The notes: generated by a model from the letters alone, not told the origin. A stretch of DNA of 64,000 nt from Klebsiella sp. RHBSTW-00484 (GCF_013705725.1 NZ_CP055481.1:4526001-4590000), one strand, 5' to 3'; numbered from the stretch's first letter, positions 31,775-39,585 are shown. Program-made: numbers and translations.

Positions 31775-32050
31775 TTTACTCCTCCTAAAAATACCTCTCA
31801 TCCAGTAAACCTGAGTGCGACTAATAGCTAGGACCACGAATCTTCTCTATGCCATGCCCCTAATATTATCACTAAATAATGATTTTAGGAATGCGCAAAT
31901 CATTTAAAAGGAAGGTTCAGTCTAATACAATAGACTAATATTGATACATTTTTCCGATCAGTGCTTCTCACTGAGTATTTCGCTCTATTCGGTTACGGAT
32001 TGGCATTGAAGTTCTATCAGAGTTTCTCATCCATTCTATCAACTGGGAAC
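31775..32050. other. Intergenic stretch upstream of the ClpP-like gene
   Basis: This AT-rich stretch has no open frame that I can support. It should contain the promoter for the leftward ClpP-like gene and part of the IS debris to its right. Confidence 0.4.
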
Positions 32051-32374
32051 TTAACTTTTCATTCTACTTTTTAACCTGTTTTTTCGCCGCTTTCCACTAC
32101 TGGCGGTTTTTTCTCGTAAATTTACCCTGCAGAACCACTCTTTGCGCGTTATGCACCAGTCTGTCCAAGATTGTGTCTGCCGTTGCTGGGCAAGATCAGT
32201 AATGGCAGACTCATCAAGCCAGACCGTCAGCGAACCGCGCTGCCTGAGCACTTTGTTGTAGGCAGACCAGTTGGTGATTTTAAACTTTTGCTTTGCCATG
32301 GGGACCTGATGCTGAAACGTCTGTAACGATCAGATCCGCCCATCTCCTGAAAGTTCGATTTATTCAACAAAGCC
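32051..32374 (-). pseudogene. Fused IS debris: IS903-type start joined to an IS21 istB tail
   Basis: The right border is the IS903-type terminal repeat (GGCTTTGTTGAATAAATCGA, from 32374 leftward). It is followed by the transposase start MAKQKFKITNWSAYNKVLRQRGSLTVWLDESAI. The sequence then switches, in another frame, to PATADTILDRLVHNAQRVVLQG and on to a stop, the C-terminus of an IS21-type IstB helper ATPase. Both elements are dead; the open frame across them is artificial. Confidence 0.75.
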
Positions 32375-32614
32375 GACGATACAGTCAAGGTAAACAATGG
32401 GATCCTCCATCTCGAGAATGAATTATCTGTTGTTATCTACCATATTTCTCAACCTGAAACTTTGCCAGTGACTATGCCATTGGGCTTTATAACAACTAAC
32501 AAAAAGTCGGTTAAGATTATTGGAGCGCTGATTACTGAATATCTGAAAAGTAGCTCTGGTTTTGATAAGCCACATGACTGTGGATTTCTTTCTTCGATAG
32601 TTGAAAAATGCTGA
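32375..32614 (+). pseudogene. 3' fragment of an unknown gene cut by the IS903-type end
   Basis: Directly after the IS end the plus frame is open for 79 codons (DDTVKVNNGILHLENELSVVIYHISQPETLPVTMPLG...) to a TGA at 32612-32614. There is no start codon near its beginning, so it is probably the tail of a gene removed by the IS. I do not recognise it. Confidence 0.4.
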
Positions 32615-32764
32615 TAGAATGGTCAGTTACCCTTTTAGTTTTCTTGACCACCTCCATAGGAGGTGGTTATTAATTGCCACTATTAAACCGTTACCTAAGT
32701 TGATATTTCTATATTTTGTACCAGTTAACACTCATGTGAACTGGTACAGTACATATCAGATACA

Positions 32765-33247
32765 TCACTCTGACTCATCGGGGATACCATGCATCATATT
32801 GCTGTCACCCAGATGTTGTTCCCAGACATCATCGCATTTTATCGTACTGATTTCTTTTCCCTGTTTTAAAACAGTTATTTCCCCATCAGTATTTTTTCCA
32901 TCATCGATATAGGAAACAGAGTAAGTATACTCGTTTTCTGGTATGTTCAATGTATGTATCGACACACCCTCAGCCCTACTGTAATTCCAGGCCTGACTTA
33001 ACTGGCTCACATTTTTCACCAAAGTGATTTCAGGAATAACCCCACCATCTCCGTTAATATCCGACTTACCGAATAAATAAGCGACCTCATTATTATTTCT
33101 TAACACAGCCACCTCTTTAGTGGTTTTACCTTTTATGACACATCCGAACAGAACATCTGAATCTCCATAAGGTGATGCCATTACTGAACAGGAGATAGTA
33201 ATTACTCCCAGAGCAGTCACATATTTAATTCCATTTAAAAACCTCAT
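32765..33247 (-). CDS. Secreted protein of unknown function
   Basis: The product is 160 aa from MRFLNGIKY; GAGGGG lies just upstream of this ATG. A signal peptide runs to about SVMA. The mature part has two cysteines (VLFGCVIKG; STIKCDDVW) that could form a disulfide and a beta-rich pattern (EVAVLRNNNEVAYLFG; YTYSVSYIDDGKNTDGEITVLKQGKEIS). I do not recognise a family. It is transcribed leftward, 74 bp after the J-domain-like membrane gene. Confidence 0.6.
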   Translation of the reverse strand: MRFLNGIKYVTALGVITISCSVMASPYGDSDVLFGCVIKGKTTKEVAVLRNNNEVAYLFGKSDINGDGGVIPEITLVKNVSQLSQAWNYSRAEGVSIHTLNIPENEYTYSVSYIDDGKNTDGEITVLKQGKEISTIKCDDVWEQHLGDSNMMHGIPDESE

Positions 33248-33321
33248 ACAAATCCCCTCTAAAAATAAATAATAAATAAAAAGCACTTACCCCAAAGGTA
33301 AGTACTTTGCCTCAAAAATGC

Positions 33322-34101
33322 CTATTCAATATATACAACAATCTTACCATCTGATTGTTCTGTCACGGTAATATCTTTAGTTGTACCATCACTAAGTTGA
33401 GCAAATCCATAGTGCTGTTTCCCTTCACTTTCAGTTAACGTTACGTTCTCACATTGCTGTGAGTATTGACGTAACTGTTTATGATAGATATCCGTTACCA
33501 CCTCGCATGCTGTACGTTCCAGCATCGCTTTGCTACCATTGAACGCAAAGTTCCCGATGCCATATACAACCCAGATCCCAAGCCAGACCAGCAACAGCAT
33601 TTTCCCCTGACCAACGGCTTTACAACGTTTAGCAATATAAACTGGCGAAAAAAGAATCCACCATTTTGAAAAACTTGCCTTACCATGTTTATCCAGTAGC
33701 TTCCAGTCCATATAGAACAAAATAACCAGGGCAATCATAACGAACAGATTAACCGTATAGTTGACAGCTAAACTAAACAAACATGCGGATAAAACGCCGA
33801 CAACAAACAATCCCGTTGCAATCCAGATATATTTTTCATGTAAAGACGAGCTGTCTATATTTAATAATTTACGGATATTCTCAGCGCTTACAAAATCAGA
33901 CTTTTTTCTATCGCCAACAATAAAAGAAATCAATTTATTATTATACAGTACCCTGGCTTCATCGTTTAACAAAATGGACTTCATTTCACGGATTAATTTT
34001 AAATCTGCATCATCACGCTCACTTACTTTTTGTATCGCATGGTTTAATTCATCAAAGCTGACATTCATATCCAGCTCAAGATATTCATAATAGTTTATCA
34101 T
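33322..34101 (-). CDS. Membrane protein with a degenerate J-like N-terminal domain
   Basis: The product is 259 aa. Residues 1-60 (MINYYEYLELDMNVSFDELNHAIQKVSE...MKSILLNDEARVLYNNKL) follow the helix pattern of a DnaJ domain, but the HPD tripeptide needed to stimulate DnaK is absent. Four hydrophobic segments follow (YIWIATGLFVVGVLSACLFSLAV; LFVMIALVILFYMDW; WWILFSPVYIA; MLLLVWLGIWVVYGIGNFAF). A soluble C-terminal domain of ~75 residues ends in beta strands (KDITVTEQSDGKIVVYIE). I infer an inner-membrane protein; the role is unknown. Confidence 0.65.
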   Translation of the reverse strand: MINYYEYLELDMNVSFDELNHAIQKVSERDDADLKLIREMKSILLNDEARVLYNNKLISFIVGDRKKSDFVSAENIRKLLNIDSSSLHEKYIWIATGLFVVGVLSACLFSLAVNYTVNLFVMIALVILFYMDWKLLDKHGKASFSKWWILFSPVYIAKRCKAVGQGKMLLLVWLGIWVVYGIGNFAFNGSKAMLERTACEVVTDIYHKQLRQYSQQCENVTLTESEGKQHYGFAQLSDGTTKDITVTEQSDGKIVVYIE

Positions 34102-34234
34102 GATAATTCCTTATCTTTACATAATAGCCAAAATATTACAGAGAACGTTAAACTGATATACTTCAAGAGTGTTGAACAGGAAGTGAGTATAGCGGTAGAT
34201 ATAAAAGAATTATTAAAATACGTAATCACTTCCC

Positions 34235-34339
34235 TTATAAACATAACAAAACAACAATCCCTATACAAACAAGCAACATGAATAAAACACCAATGCCTAG
34301 ATAGGCTTTAAAAAGCCTCTTAATTCTTTCTGGCTTCAT
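34235..34339 (-). CDS. 34-aa single-span membrane peptide
   Basis: The frame MKPERIKRLFKAYLGIGVLF continues with a hydrophobic tail ending LLCL. Its ATG overlaps the stop of the upstream 53-aa gene (ATGA at 34336-34339), which suggests coupled translation. A basic N-terminus followed by one hydrophobic helix predicts an inner-membrane peptide. Confidence 0.5.
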   Translation of the reverse strand: MKPERIKRLFKAYLGIGVLFMLLVCIGIVVLLCL

Positions 34340-34497
34340 TTTGACCTCACGACTACAGCAAAAAGAATCGCACCAAATATGGGGTCTATAAGCATACTGA
34401 TAACAAACCATATGAAGAACGAACGGCCACTGGCCTGAGCCAATTTACCAATAACTATCGATGCTCCGATCCACAAAAGTAAAAGAATAAATGCCAT
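34336..34497 (-). CDS. Small membrane protein
   Basis: The product is 53 aa from MAFILLLLWIGASIVIG. AAGGAG is placed correctly before the ATG at 34495-34497, so the longer open frame is not needed. Two membrane spans are predicted, with a QASGRSFFIWFVISMLIDPIFGAILF pattern seen in short phage and island membrane proteins. The function is unknown. Confidence 0.65.
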   Translation of the reverse strand: MAFILLLLWIGASIVIGKLAQASGRSFFIWFVISMLIDPIFGAILFAVVVRSK

Positions 34498-34940
34498 CGT
34501 TGGCTCCTTGAAAAATAGCAATAAATGATTGAAGTGGTGGTTTAATGCCGTCACTTTGTCCGATAAACATGTTGAATGGATGGGCAGACTTATACCTGCC
34601 GCATTGAAACATCCTTGCTATAGGCGCATGGTGCATCTCCTAATTGTCACCCGATGAGAATCCTGGCCTGATTCTAATCAAATCCTTTCTAAGATAGGGA
34701 GGTTACGAGTGCAGGTAAAATTGTTATTACCGATCGAATTTCAATAATTGATCTGCGTAATCTATCGATATAAACGATCAATTTTATATATTTGATAGCT
34801 TGCAACTATCATTATAATGATATCGATCGTTTTTGTAGATCGGTTTATGCGGGGCATGTGGTGTATTAAAATTGATGAGGCAAGTAGTGGGTATTTTTTA
34901 TTCATTAAAAACATAAGGATATGACATTTCTCATAACCTT
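34498..34940. other. AT-rich intergenic region with repeated GATC dyads
   Basis: I see no gene in this ~440-base stretch. Between 34730 and 34852 it has several GATC-centred motifs (CGATCGAA, TTGATCTG, ATCGATATAAACGATCA, ATATCGATCG, TAGATCGG) and a small dyad TGATAG...CTATCA. These could be operator or Dam-methylation-sensitive sites (inference). Confidence 0.35.
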
Positions 34941-35231
34941 CTAGTCAAAGGTATGACCACAATCGCCACACTCATATCTGTCAAACACGAGTCCATCAAG
35001 GGCTGAGCCGGTAACTGCTCCTGCAGTTGCACCAGCCACAAATCTCCCAAACACAGCACCAATAACGGCCCCGGCCGCAGTCCCCAGAACTGGCACAACA
35101 GAGCCGATTGCAGCCCCTGTACCTGCGCCGCTAAGTGCTCCAGCCACACCTCCAGCGATACTTCCTGCCTTCCTCCCAATATTACGTTCACTTACACGGT
35201 CAGAACCACATTCCGGGCATATCGTAGTCAT
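34941..35231 (-). CDS. Zinc-ribbon / glycine-zipper protein
   Basis: The product is 96 aa. CPECGS at residues 5-10 and CGDCGHTFD at the very C-terminus can form one zinc ribbon. They flank a ~65-residue glycine/alanine-rich stretch (GSIAGGVAGALSGAGTGAAIGSVVPVLGTAAGAVIGAVFG...) with GxxxG spacing typical of glycine-zipper membrane segments. No named function is known to me. The layout implies a membrane hairpin whose two ends meet as one zinc-bound head. Confidence 0.65.
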   Translation of the reverse strand: MTTICPECGSDRVSERNIGRKAGSIAGGVAGALSGAGTGAAIGSVVPVLGTAAGAVIGAVFGRFVAGATAGAVTGSALDGLVFDRYECGDCGHTFD

Positions 35232-35265
35232 TTCTTATTCTCCTGATTTACAGTTGTTAAAAGCA

Positions 35266-35301
35266 AAAAGGCATCCGAACGTTACTGAACGGATGCCTTC
35301 T
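35266..35301. terminator. Hairpin terminator between the zinc-ribbon and integrase genes
   Basis: AAGGCATCCG and its complement CGGATGCCTT enclose a 13-base loop, with A-runs before and T-rich sequence after. It can stop leftward transcription coming from int. Confidence 0.65.
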
Positions 35302-35356
35302 CATAGGTAATTTTATCGTTAATGGTTATTTAGTAATTAAATAATCAATTGGGTTT

Positions 35357-36568
35357 TCACGCTGTTTTATCAAACACTCCTTGCATCACAGTCCTGTTTG
35401 CTAAAGAGTCAATATAATTTGCATACCACTGCAACATCTCCCTACGCTGCTCCAGATATTGAGCATGGTTGTAAGTACCACGGATAGTGTTCTTATCAAC
35501 ATGTGCAAGCTGTAACTCGATCCACGCCGTGTTATAGCCCTTTTCGTGCAAGATCGTACTCATCGTATGCCTGAAACCATGCCCGGTAGCCCTTCCGTGA
35601 TAACCAACTCTTTTTAGTACTTGATTGATGCTCGCTTCACTCATTGGTTTTGTGATGTCGTTACGACCAGGGAAAACCAGATTGTAACGACCAGTAACTG
35701 CCTGAATTTCACGAAGTGACGCCACAACTTGATCAGATAAGGGGACCAAATGCGGGCGGCGCATCTTCATCCTTTCTACTGGCACCTCCCACACTCGCTT
35801 ACCGAAATCAAACTCCTTCCACTCTGCCTGACGAAGCTCGATAGTGCGAACGCCAGTCAGCATCAAAATGCGTGTGGCAAGCCGAGTTATCGGGCTACCT
35901 GAATACGCAGCAAGAGCTTGTAAGAAATCAGGTAATTCACCAGCTAGCAGGTGGGGATAATTGGTAGACTTAGGCGCAGTCAGTGCGCTGGCTAGTTCAG
36001 AGGCTGGGTTTGTTTCAGCCCTGCCAGTGACAATGGCATAGCGAAAAACCTGATTGCAGGCCTGACGAATTTTACGCAACTTATCGAGGACGCCTCGCTT
36101 TTCTAATTTACGGAGCGAATTGAGCACTTCTAGCGGCGTAATCTCAGCAATGGGTCGTTTACCGATATCAGGAAAAATATCGTTCTCAAACGCTTCCATC
36201 AGATCTTCAGCGTAGCCTTTCGACCAGTTAGGACGCTTGTATTCATGCCATTCCAGCGCAATCGCTTTGAAGGTATTTTCAACACTGGCTTTTTTAGCCA
36301 ATTTTTCTGCTTTCTTTTCTTCTCCCGGGTCACCACCCAAAGCAATAACCTTCCGTGCTTCTTCTCGCTTCAGGCGAGCATCAGCCAAAGAGATATCTGG
36401 GTAAACACCGATAGAAAGCTTTTTCTCTTTCCCAAAAAATCGGTACTTCAAACGCCAATACTTTGCGCCGTTAGGTTTTACCAGCAAATACAACCCACCA
36501 CCATCAGTAAGTTTGTATTCCTTCTCCTTTGGTTTTGCAGTGTCTATCTGTCGTGCATTTAGTGGCAT
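35357..36568 (-). CDS. int: P4-type tyrosine integrase
   Basis: The product is 403 aa, the normal length. It has the DUF4102 arm-binding N-terminus (LTDGGGLYLLVKPNGAKYWRLKYRFFGKEKKLSIGVYPDISLADAR), a SAM-like core-binding domain, and the catalytic set R (LTGVRTIELRQAEW), H-x-x-R (GHGFRHTMSTIL), H (LQLAHVDKN) and nucleophile Y (TYNHAQYLEQR). All are present, so the enzyme should be active. Its start lies 174 bp from the 3' end of tRNA-Arg and it is transcribed away from it, the usual P4-like arrangement. Confidence 0.95.
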   Translation of the reverse strand: MPLNARQIDTAKPKEKEYKLTDGGGLYLLVKPNGAKYWRLKYRFFGKEKKLSIGVYPDISLADARLKREEARKVIALGGDPGEEKKAEKLAKKASVENTFKAIALEWHEYKRPNWSKGYAEDLMEAFENDIFPDIGKRPIAEITPLEVLNSLRKLEKRGVLDKLRKIRQACNQVFRYAIVTGRAETNPASELASALTAPKSTNYPHLLAGELPDFLQALAAYSGSPITRLATRILMLTGVRTIELRQAEWKEFDFGKRVWEVPVERMKMRRPHLVPLSDQVVASLREIQAVTGRYNLVFPGRNDITKPMSEASINQVLKRVGYHGRATGHGFRHTMSTILHEKGYNTAWIELQLAHVDKNTIRGTYNHAQYLEQRREMLQWYANYIDSLANRTVMQGVFDKTA

Positions 36569-36599
36569 ATGGGGCCCCTAATTTCCATTGAACGAGATG

Positions 36600-36619
36600 A
36601 GCCCCCTCAAAGGCCCCCA
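36600..36619 (+). promoter_or_regulatory. Candidate integrase arm-type site, right end
   Basis: AGCCCCC-TCAA-AGGCCCCCA repeats the motif at 1689-1708 with the same spacing and orientation. It lies between int and the tRNA 3' end, about 124 bp from the tRNA. Confidence 0.55.
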
Positions 36620-36742
36620 GCTACCACTTGATTTAGGTAGAACTGAGTTGACTTCGATAGAACTCGTGACAGAAAAATCCAGTAATATCAGGGATTATAA
36701 AGGATAAAAAGAGAATTCAGTAGAGGTGTGTTGACTTGAAAA

Positions 36743-36819
36743 TGGTACGCCCTACAGGGCTCGAACCTGTGACCTACGGCTTAGAAGGCCGTTGCTCTAT
36801 CCAACTGAGCTAAGGGCGC
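36743..36819 (-). tRNA. argU: tRNA-Arg (anticodon TCT)
   Basis: The 77-nt cloverleaf reads GCGCCCT acceptor, CTCAGTTGGATAGAG D-arm, anticodon arm CGGCCTTCTAAGCCG with TCT, T-arm ACAGG-TTCGAGC-CCTGT, and encoded CCA. It decodes the rare AGA codon. In E. coli argU lies beside folD and is the DLP12 prophage site; here the P4-type island uses the same spot. Confidence 0.97.
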
Positions 36820-36858
36820 ACTGAGAAGTGAGAACTTCATGATGTGCAATCGCCGGGA

Positions 36859-36886
36859 ATTATACGGTGCACGCCTGATGAGTCAA
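36859..36886 (-). promoter_or_regulatory. Promoter of argU
   Basis: On the minus strand TTGACT (-35) and TATAAT (-10) are separated by 16 bp, and the -10 lies about 40 bp before the tRNA 5' end. This is a near-consensus sigma-70 promoter. Confidence 0.85.
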
Positions 36887-37117
36887 TATATTTTGCCGTG
36901 AAACTGCGCTTGTCTGCATAACCTGTCTGGTTATGCAGCTAAAGCAGTACAAAGTTTATCCAGGTGCATGTTTCTGCACGCTAACTTCAGCACAGGCTCA
37001 ACGCCGGTCAGGCCAAAAGAAAGATAAAATCTCAAACGAAGACTGACAGCGGGGCTGGCTTCTGACAAAATATCGCCATCCCCCTTTCGTAAAGATACAG
37101 ATGGAATCCTCTCTCTG

Positions 37118-37984
37118 ATGGCAGCAAAAATTATTGACGGTAAAACGATTGCGCAGCAGGTACGCTCTGAGGTTGCGGAAAAAGTGAAGGCTCGCGTTGC
37201 GGCAGGAAAACGTGCGCCAGGGTTAGCCGTCGTACTGGTCGGCAGCAACCCGGCCTCGCAGATTTATGTCGGCAGCAAGCGCAAAGCGTGTGAAGAGGTA
37301 GGCTTCGTCTCCCGCTCGTACGATCTCCCGGAAACCACCAGCGAAGCGGAGCTGCTGGAGCTTATCGACACGCTGAATGCCGATAACGCCATCGACGGCA
37401 TTCTGGTCCAGCTACCGCTGCCTGCCGGCATTGATAATGTCAAAGTCCTGGAACGCATTTCGCCGGATAAAGACGTCGACGGTTTCCATCCGTACAACGT
37501 CGGTCGCCTGTGCCAGCGCGCACCGCGCCTGCGTCCGTGCACCCCGCGCGGCATCGTAACTCTGCTTGAACGTTACAACATCGATACCTACGGCCTGAAC
37601 GCGGTTGTGATCGGCGCATCCAACATTGTCGGACGCCCGATGAGCATGGAGCTGCTGTTAGCAGGTTGCACCACGACCGTGACCCATCGCTTTACCAAAA
37701 ACCTGCGCCATCACGTCGAAAATGCCGACCTGCTGATCGTCGCGGTCGGTAAACCGGGCTTTATTCCGGGCGAATGGATTAAAGAAGGCGCGATTGTGGT
37801 CGATGTTGGCATTAACCGCCTGGAAAGCGGCAAAGTGGTTGGCGACGTGGTCTATGAAGATGCCGCCGCGCGCGCGTCTTACATCACGCCGGTTCCTGGC
37901 GGCGTCGGCCCGATGACCGTAGCCACCCTTATTCAGAACACGCTACAGGCGTGCGAAGAGTATCACGATATTAAGGAGGCCTAA
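37118..37984 (+). CDS. folD: Bifunctional methylenetetrahydrofolate dehydrogenase/cyclohydrolase FolD
   Basis: The product is 288 aa, identical in length to E. coli FolD and highly similar. It interconverts 5,10-methylene-, methenyl- and 10-formyl-tetrahydrofolate with NADP. Visible are [14 protein letters not shown] with the catalytic lysine, [18 protein letters not shown], the Rossmann segment [18 protein letters not shown], and [14 protein letters not shown]. It supplies one-carbon units for purine synthesis, like the nearby purEK. The stop is followed one base later by ybcJ. Confidence 0.97.
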   Translation: MAAKIIDGKTIAQQVRSEVAEKVKARVAAGKRAPGLAVVLVGSNPASQIYVGSKRKACEEVGFVSRSYDLPETTSEAELLELIDTLNADNAIDGILVQLPLPAGIDNVKVLERISPDKDVDGFHPYNVGRLCQRAPRLRPCTPRGIVTLLERYNIDTYGLNAVVIGASNIVGRPMSMELLLAGCTTTVTHRFTKNLRHHVENADLLIVAVGKPGFIPGEWIKEGAIVVDVGINRLESGKVVGDVVYEDAAARASYITPVPGGVGPMTVATLIQNTLQACEEYHDIKEA

Positions 37985-37985
37985 G

Positions 37986-38198
37986 ATGGCGAACTTCTCT
38001 CTGGGCAAACACCCGCACGTTGAACTCTGCGACCTGCTGAAGCTGGAAGGCTGGAGCGAAAGCGGCGCACAGGCGAAAATCTTCATTGCTGACGGACGAG
38101 TCAAAGTCGACGGCGTGGTCGAAACCCGCAAGCGCTGCAAAATCGTCGCTGGTCAAACGGTGAGCTTTGAAGGTCAAAGCATTACCGTTACCGAGTAA
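37986..38198 (+). CDS. ybcJ: S4-like RNA-binding protein YbcJ
   Basis: The product is 70 aa, as in E. coli. It is an S4-type alpha-L RNA-binding fold: HVELCDLLKLEGWSESGAQAKIFIADGRVKVDGVVETRKRCKIVAGQTVSFEG. AAGGAGG of the folD end serves as its ribosome binding site. It is probably cotranscribed with folD; the RNA partner is unknown. Confidence 0.95.
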   Translation: MANFSLGKHPHVELCDLLKLEGWSESGAQAKIFIADGRVKVDGVVETRKRCKIVAGQTVSFEGQSITVTE

Positions 38199-38233
38199 AA
38201 AGCTCAAGACAAACCCTAAAAAGAGCACGGACG

Positions 38234-38318
38234 ATCCCCTCGCCCCTTCGGGGAGAGGGTTAGGGTGAGGGGTAAATCTGCTGATTAGTCAGCTCGTTAT
38301 CTCCCTCACCCCGGCCCT
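38234..38318. repeat. REP-like repeat, left part, interrupted by the IS110 element
   Basis: The sequence CCCTCGCC..CGGGGAGAGGGTTAGGGTGAGG, then CCCTCACCCCGGCCCT, is the common enterobacterial REP-like unit, as also seen whole at 57283-57371. It breaks off at 38318. The missing part (CTCCC...GGGAGAGGGAG) resumes at 39519. Confidence 0.85.
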
Positions 38319-38319
38319 T

Positions 38320-38510
38320 ATGTCTTGACCTTCTCCGTTCCGGCGGAGAAGATCCCCGACTGATCATCGGGAGGTTACCGGTGAGCATCACCCAGCCCTG
38401 GAGCCCCTGAGCCCGCGGGAGAGATTATGCCCCGGTAACCTGTTTCCCTGTCGCCTCAAGACCGAACGGTATCCTGTGCCCTGAGCACCCACATATAAGG
38501 ATGGTCCGGC
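38320..38510 (+). ncRNA. Predicted IS110 bridge RNA
   Basis: Three structures are visible. First is a 5' hairpin (CTTCTCCG 38330-38337 / CGGAGAAG 38344-38351). Second is a perfect 10-bp stem (AGGTTACCGG 38372-38381 / CCGGTAACCT 38432-38441) enclosing a target loop: CCCAGCCCT (38391-38399) matches the left target CCCGGCCCT at 8 of 9 positions, and GGGAGAG (38417-38423) is the exact complement of right target CTCTCCC. Third is a second loop (GACC 38460 / GGTC 38503) with ACGGTATC (38466-38473), identical to the right IS end at 39510-39517, and ATAAG (38495-38499), complementary to CTTAT at the left end. Known IS110 bridge RNAs (IS621) work this way. The RNA limits are approximate. Confidence 0.75.
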
Positions 38511-38538
38511 GATAATATTCATAAGGTTACGGAGTACC

Positions 38539-39501
38539 ATGATGAATCTTGTCCCTGTCGGCGTTGATATCGCCAAACTCAAATTCGACGTTGCTGTCCT
38601 GCTGCCAAACCAGAAGTACAAAACCAAAAAATTCGCCAATACCCCAGCCGGATGCCGCGAATTTCTGAACTGGCTGGCGCGTTTTGGTCACTGTCATGTC
38701 TGCATGGAGGCAACAGGTTGCTACAGCACTGAACTGGCCACCCTGCTGGCCGATAATGGCTGCTGCGTCAGCCTTGAAAACCCGGCACGTATCCATGCGT
38801 TCGCAAACACTGAACTGACCCGCAATAAAACGGACAAAAGCGACGCGGCGCTGATAGCGCGCTACTGCGCTCTGTATCAGCCGGCCCCCTGGCATCCTGC
38901 GCCGCTGAGCGAACGACAACTGACGGCTCTGGTACGCCACCTGCGTAACCTGGAAGAGATGCGTCAGATGGAGATGAACCGCCTTGAGGCAGCAGATGAA
39001 GTCATCGTTCCTTCCCTGAATGAACACGTTACGATGCTGGATGAGCTGATTGAAGAAACCCGCAATAAAATCAACCGGCATATCGATGATAACCCAGACC
39101 TGAAGCGGGACCGGGAGCTACTGAAAAGTATCCCCGGAATAGGAGACATGCTGAGTGTGAGCCTGCTGGCGTTCGCAGGAAATCTGCGACGGTTCAGCAA
39201 CAGCAAGGCACTGGTGGCGTATGCTGGTTTGAATCCTCGTCGTTGTGAGTCAGGGATGTGGAAAGGGAAAAGCAGGCTGTCGAAAGTGGGCCATGCAGAG
39301 CTGCGTAGCGCACTGTATATGCCAGCGGTAGTGGCAGGAAGATGCAATAAGGTGGTGAAAAACCTGATGGAAAGGCTTGCAGCCCGGGGTAAGACAGGGA
39401 AAGAGCGAGTGTGTGCAGGAATGAGGAAATTACTGCAGCTGGCTTATGGTGTGGTGAAATCCGGGCATGAATTTAACGCTGAAATACCACTTGCAGGATA
39501 A
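38539..39501 (+). CDS. IS110-family recombinase
   Basis: The product is 320 aa. The N-terminal RuvC-like DEDD domain shows D in GVDIAKLKFDVAV, E in HVCMEATGCYS, and the paired aspartates in NKTDKSDAALIARYC. A coiled middle follows (ALVRHLRNLEEMRQMEMNRLEAADE). The C-terminal Tnp_20 domain shows LKSIPGIGDMLSVSLLAF, YAGLNPRRCESG, and LRSALYMPAVVA with the likely nucleophilic serine, ending VAYG-like LAYGVVKSG. It resembles the IS621 recombinase. The frame is intact, so the element may be mobile. It cuts and joins DNA guided by the bridge RNA (family knowledge). Confidence 0.95.
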   Translation: MMNLVPVGVDIAKLKFDVAVLLPNQKYKTKKFANTPAGCREFLNWLARFGHCHVCMEATGCYSTELATLLADNGCCVSLENPARIHAFANTELTRNKTDKSDAALIARYCALYQPAPWHPAPLSERQLTALVRHLRNLEEMRQMEMNRLEAADEVIVPSLNEHVTMLDELIEETRNKINRHIDDNPDLKRDRELLKSIPGIGDMLSVSLLAFAGNLRRFSNSKALVAYAGLNPRRCESGMWKGKSRLSKVGHAELRSALYMPAVVAGRCNKVVKNLMERLAARGKTGKERVCAGMRKLLQLAYGVVKSGHEFNAEIPLAG

Positions 39502-39585
39502 CCGGCAAGACGGTATCTCTCCCTGGAAGGGAGAGGGAGAAAAATGAACCCTCATTCACTTTTAAGCACGTTTGTCAGCAATCTG

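Larger units (their letters stand above)
38319..39518 (+). mobile_element. IS110-family (IS110-group) element inserted in a REP-like site
   Basis: The 1.2-kb element has no inverted repeats, as expected for the group. A CT dinucleotide stands at both junctions (38317-38318 and 39517-39518). Removing the element restores CCCGGCCCT-CTCCC, which matches the intact repeat at 57342-57355. It has a long left non-coding end (220 bp) and a short right end. That is the layout of the IS110 subgroup, whose left end encodes a bridge RNA. Precise ends are set only to within the shared CT. Confidence 0.9.

Noticed and set aside
36931..37248. A 105-codon minus-strand frame overlapping the start of folD
   Set aside because: It is antisense to folD codons and its promoter region; the composition follows the folD codon pattern.
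39519..39520. Alternative CT core for the IS110 insertion one dinucleotide to the right
   Set aside because: Using it would restore GGCCCTCCC instead of GGCCCTCTCCC. The intact repeat at 57342-57355 supports the core at 39517-39518.
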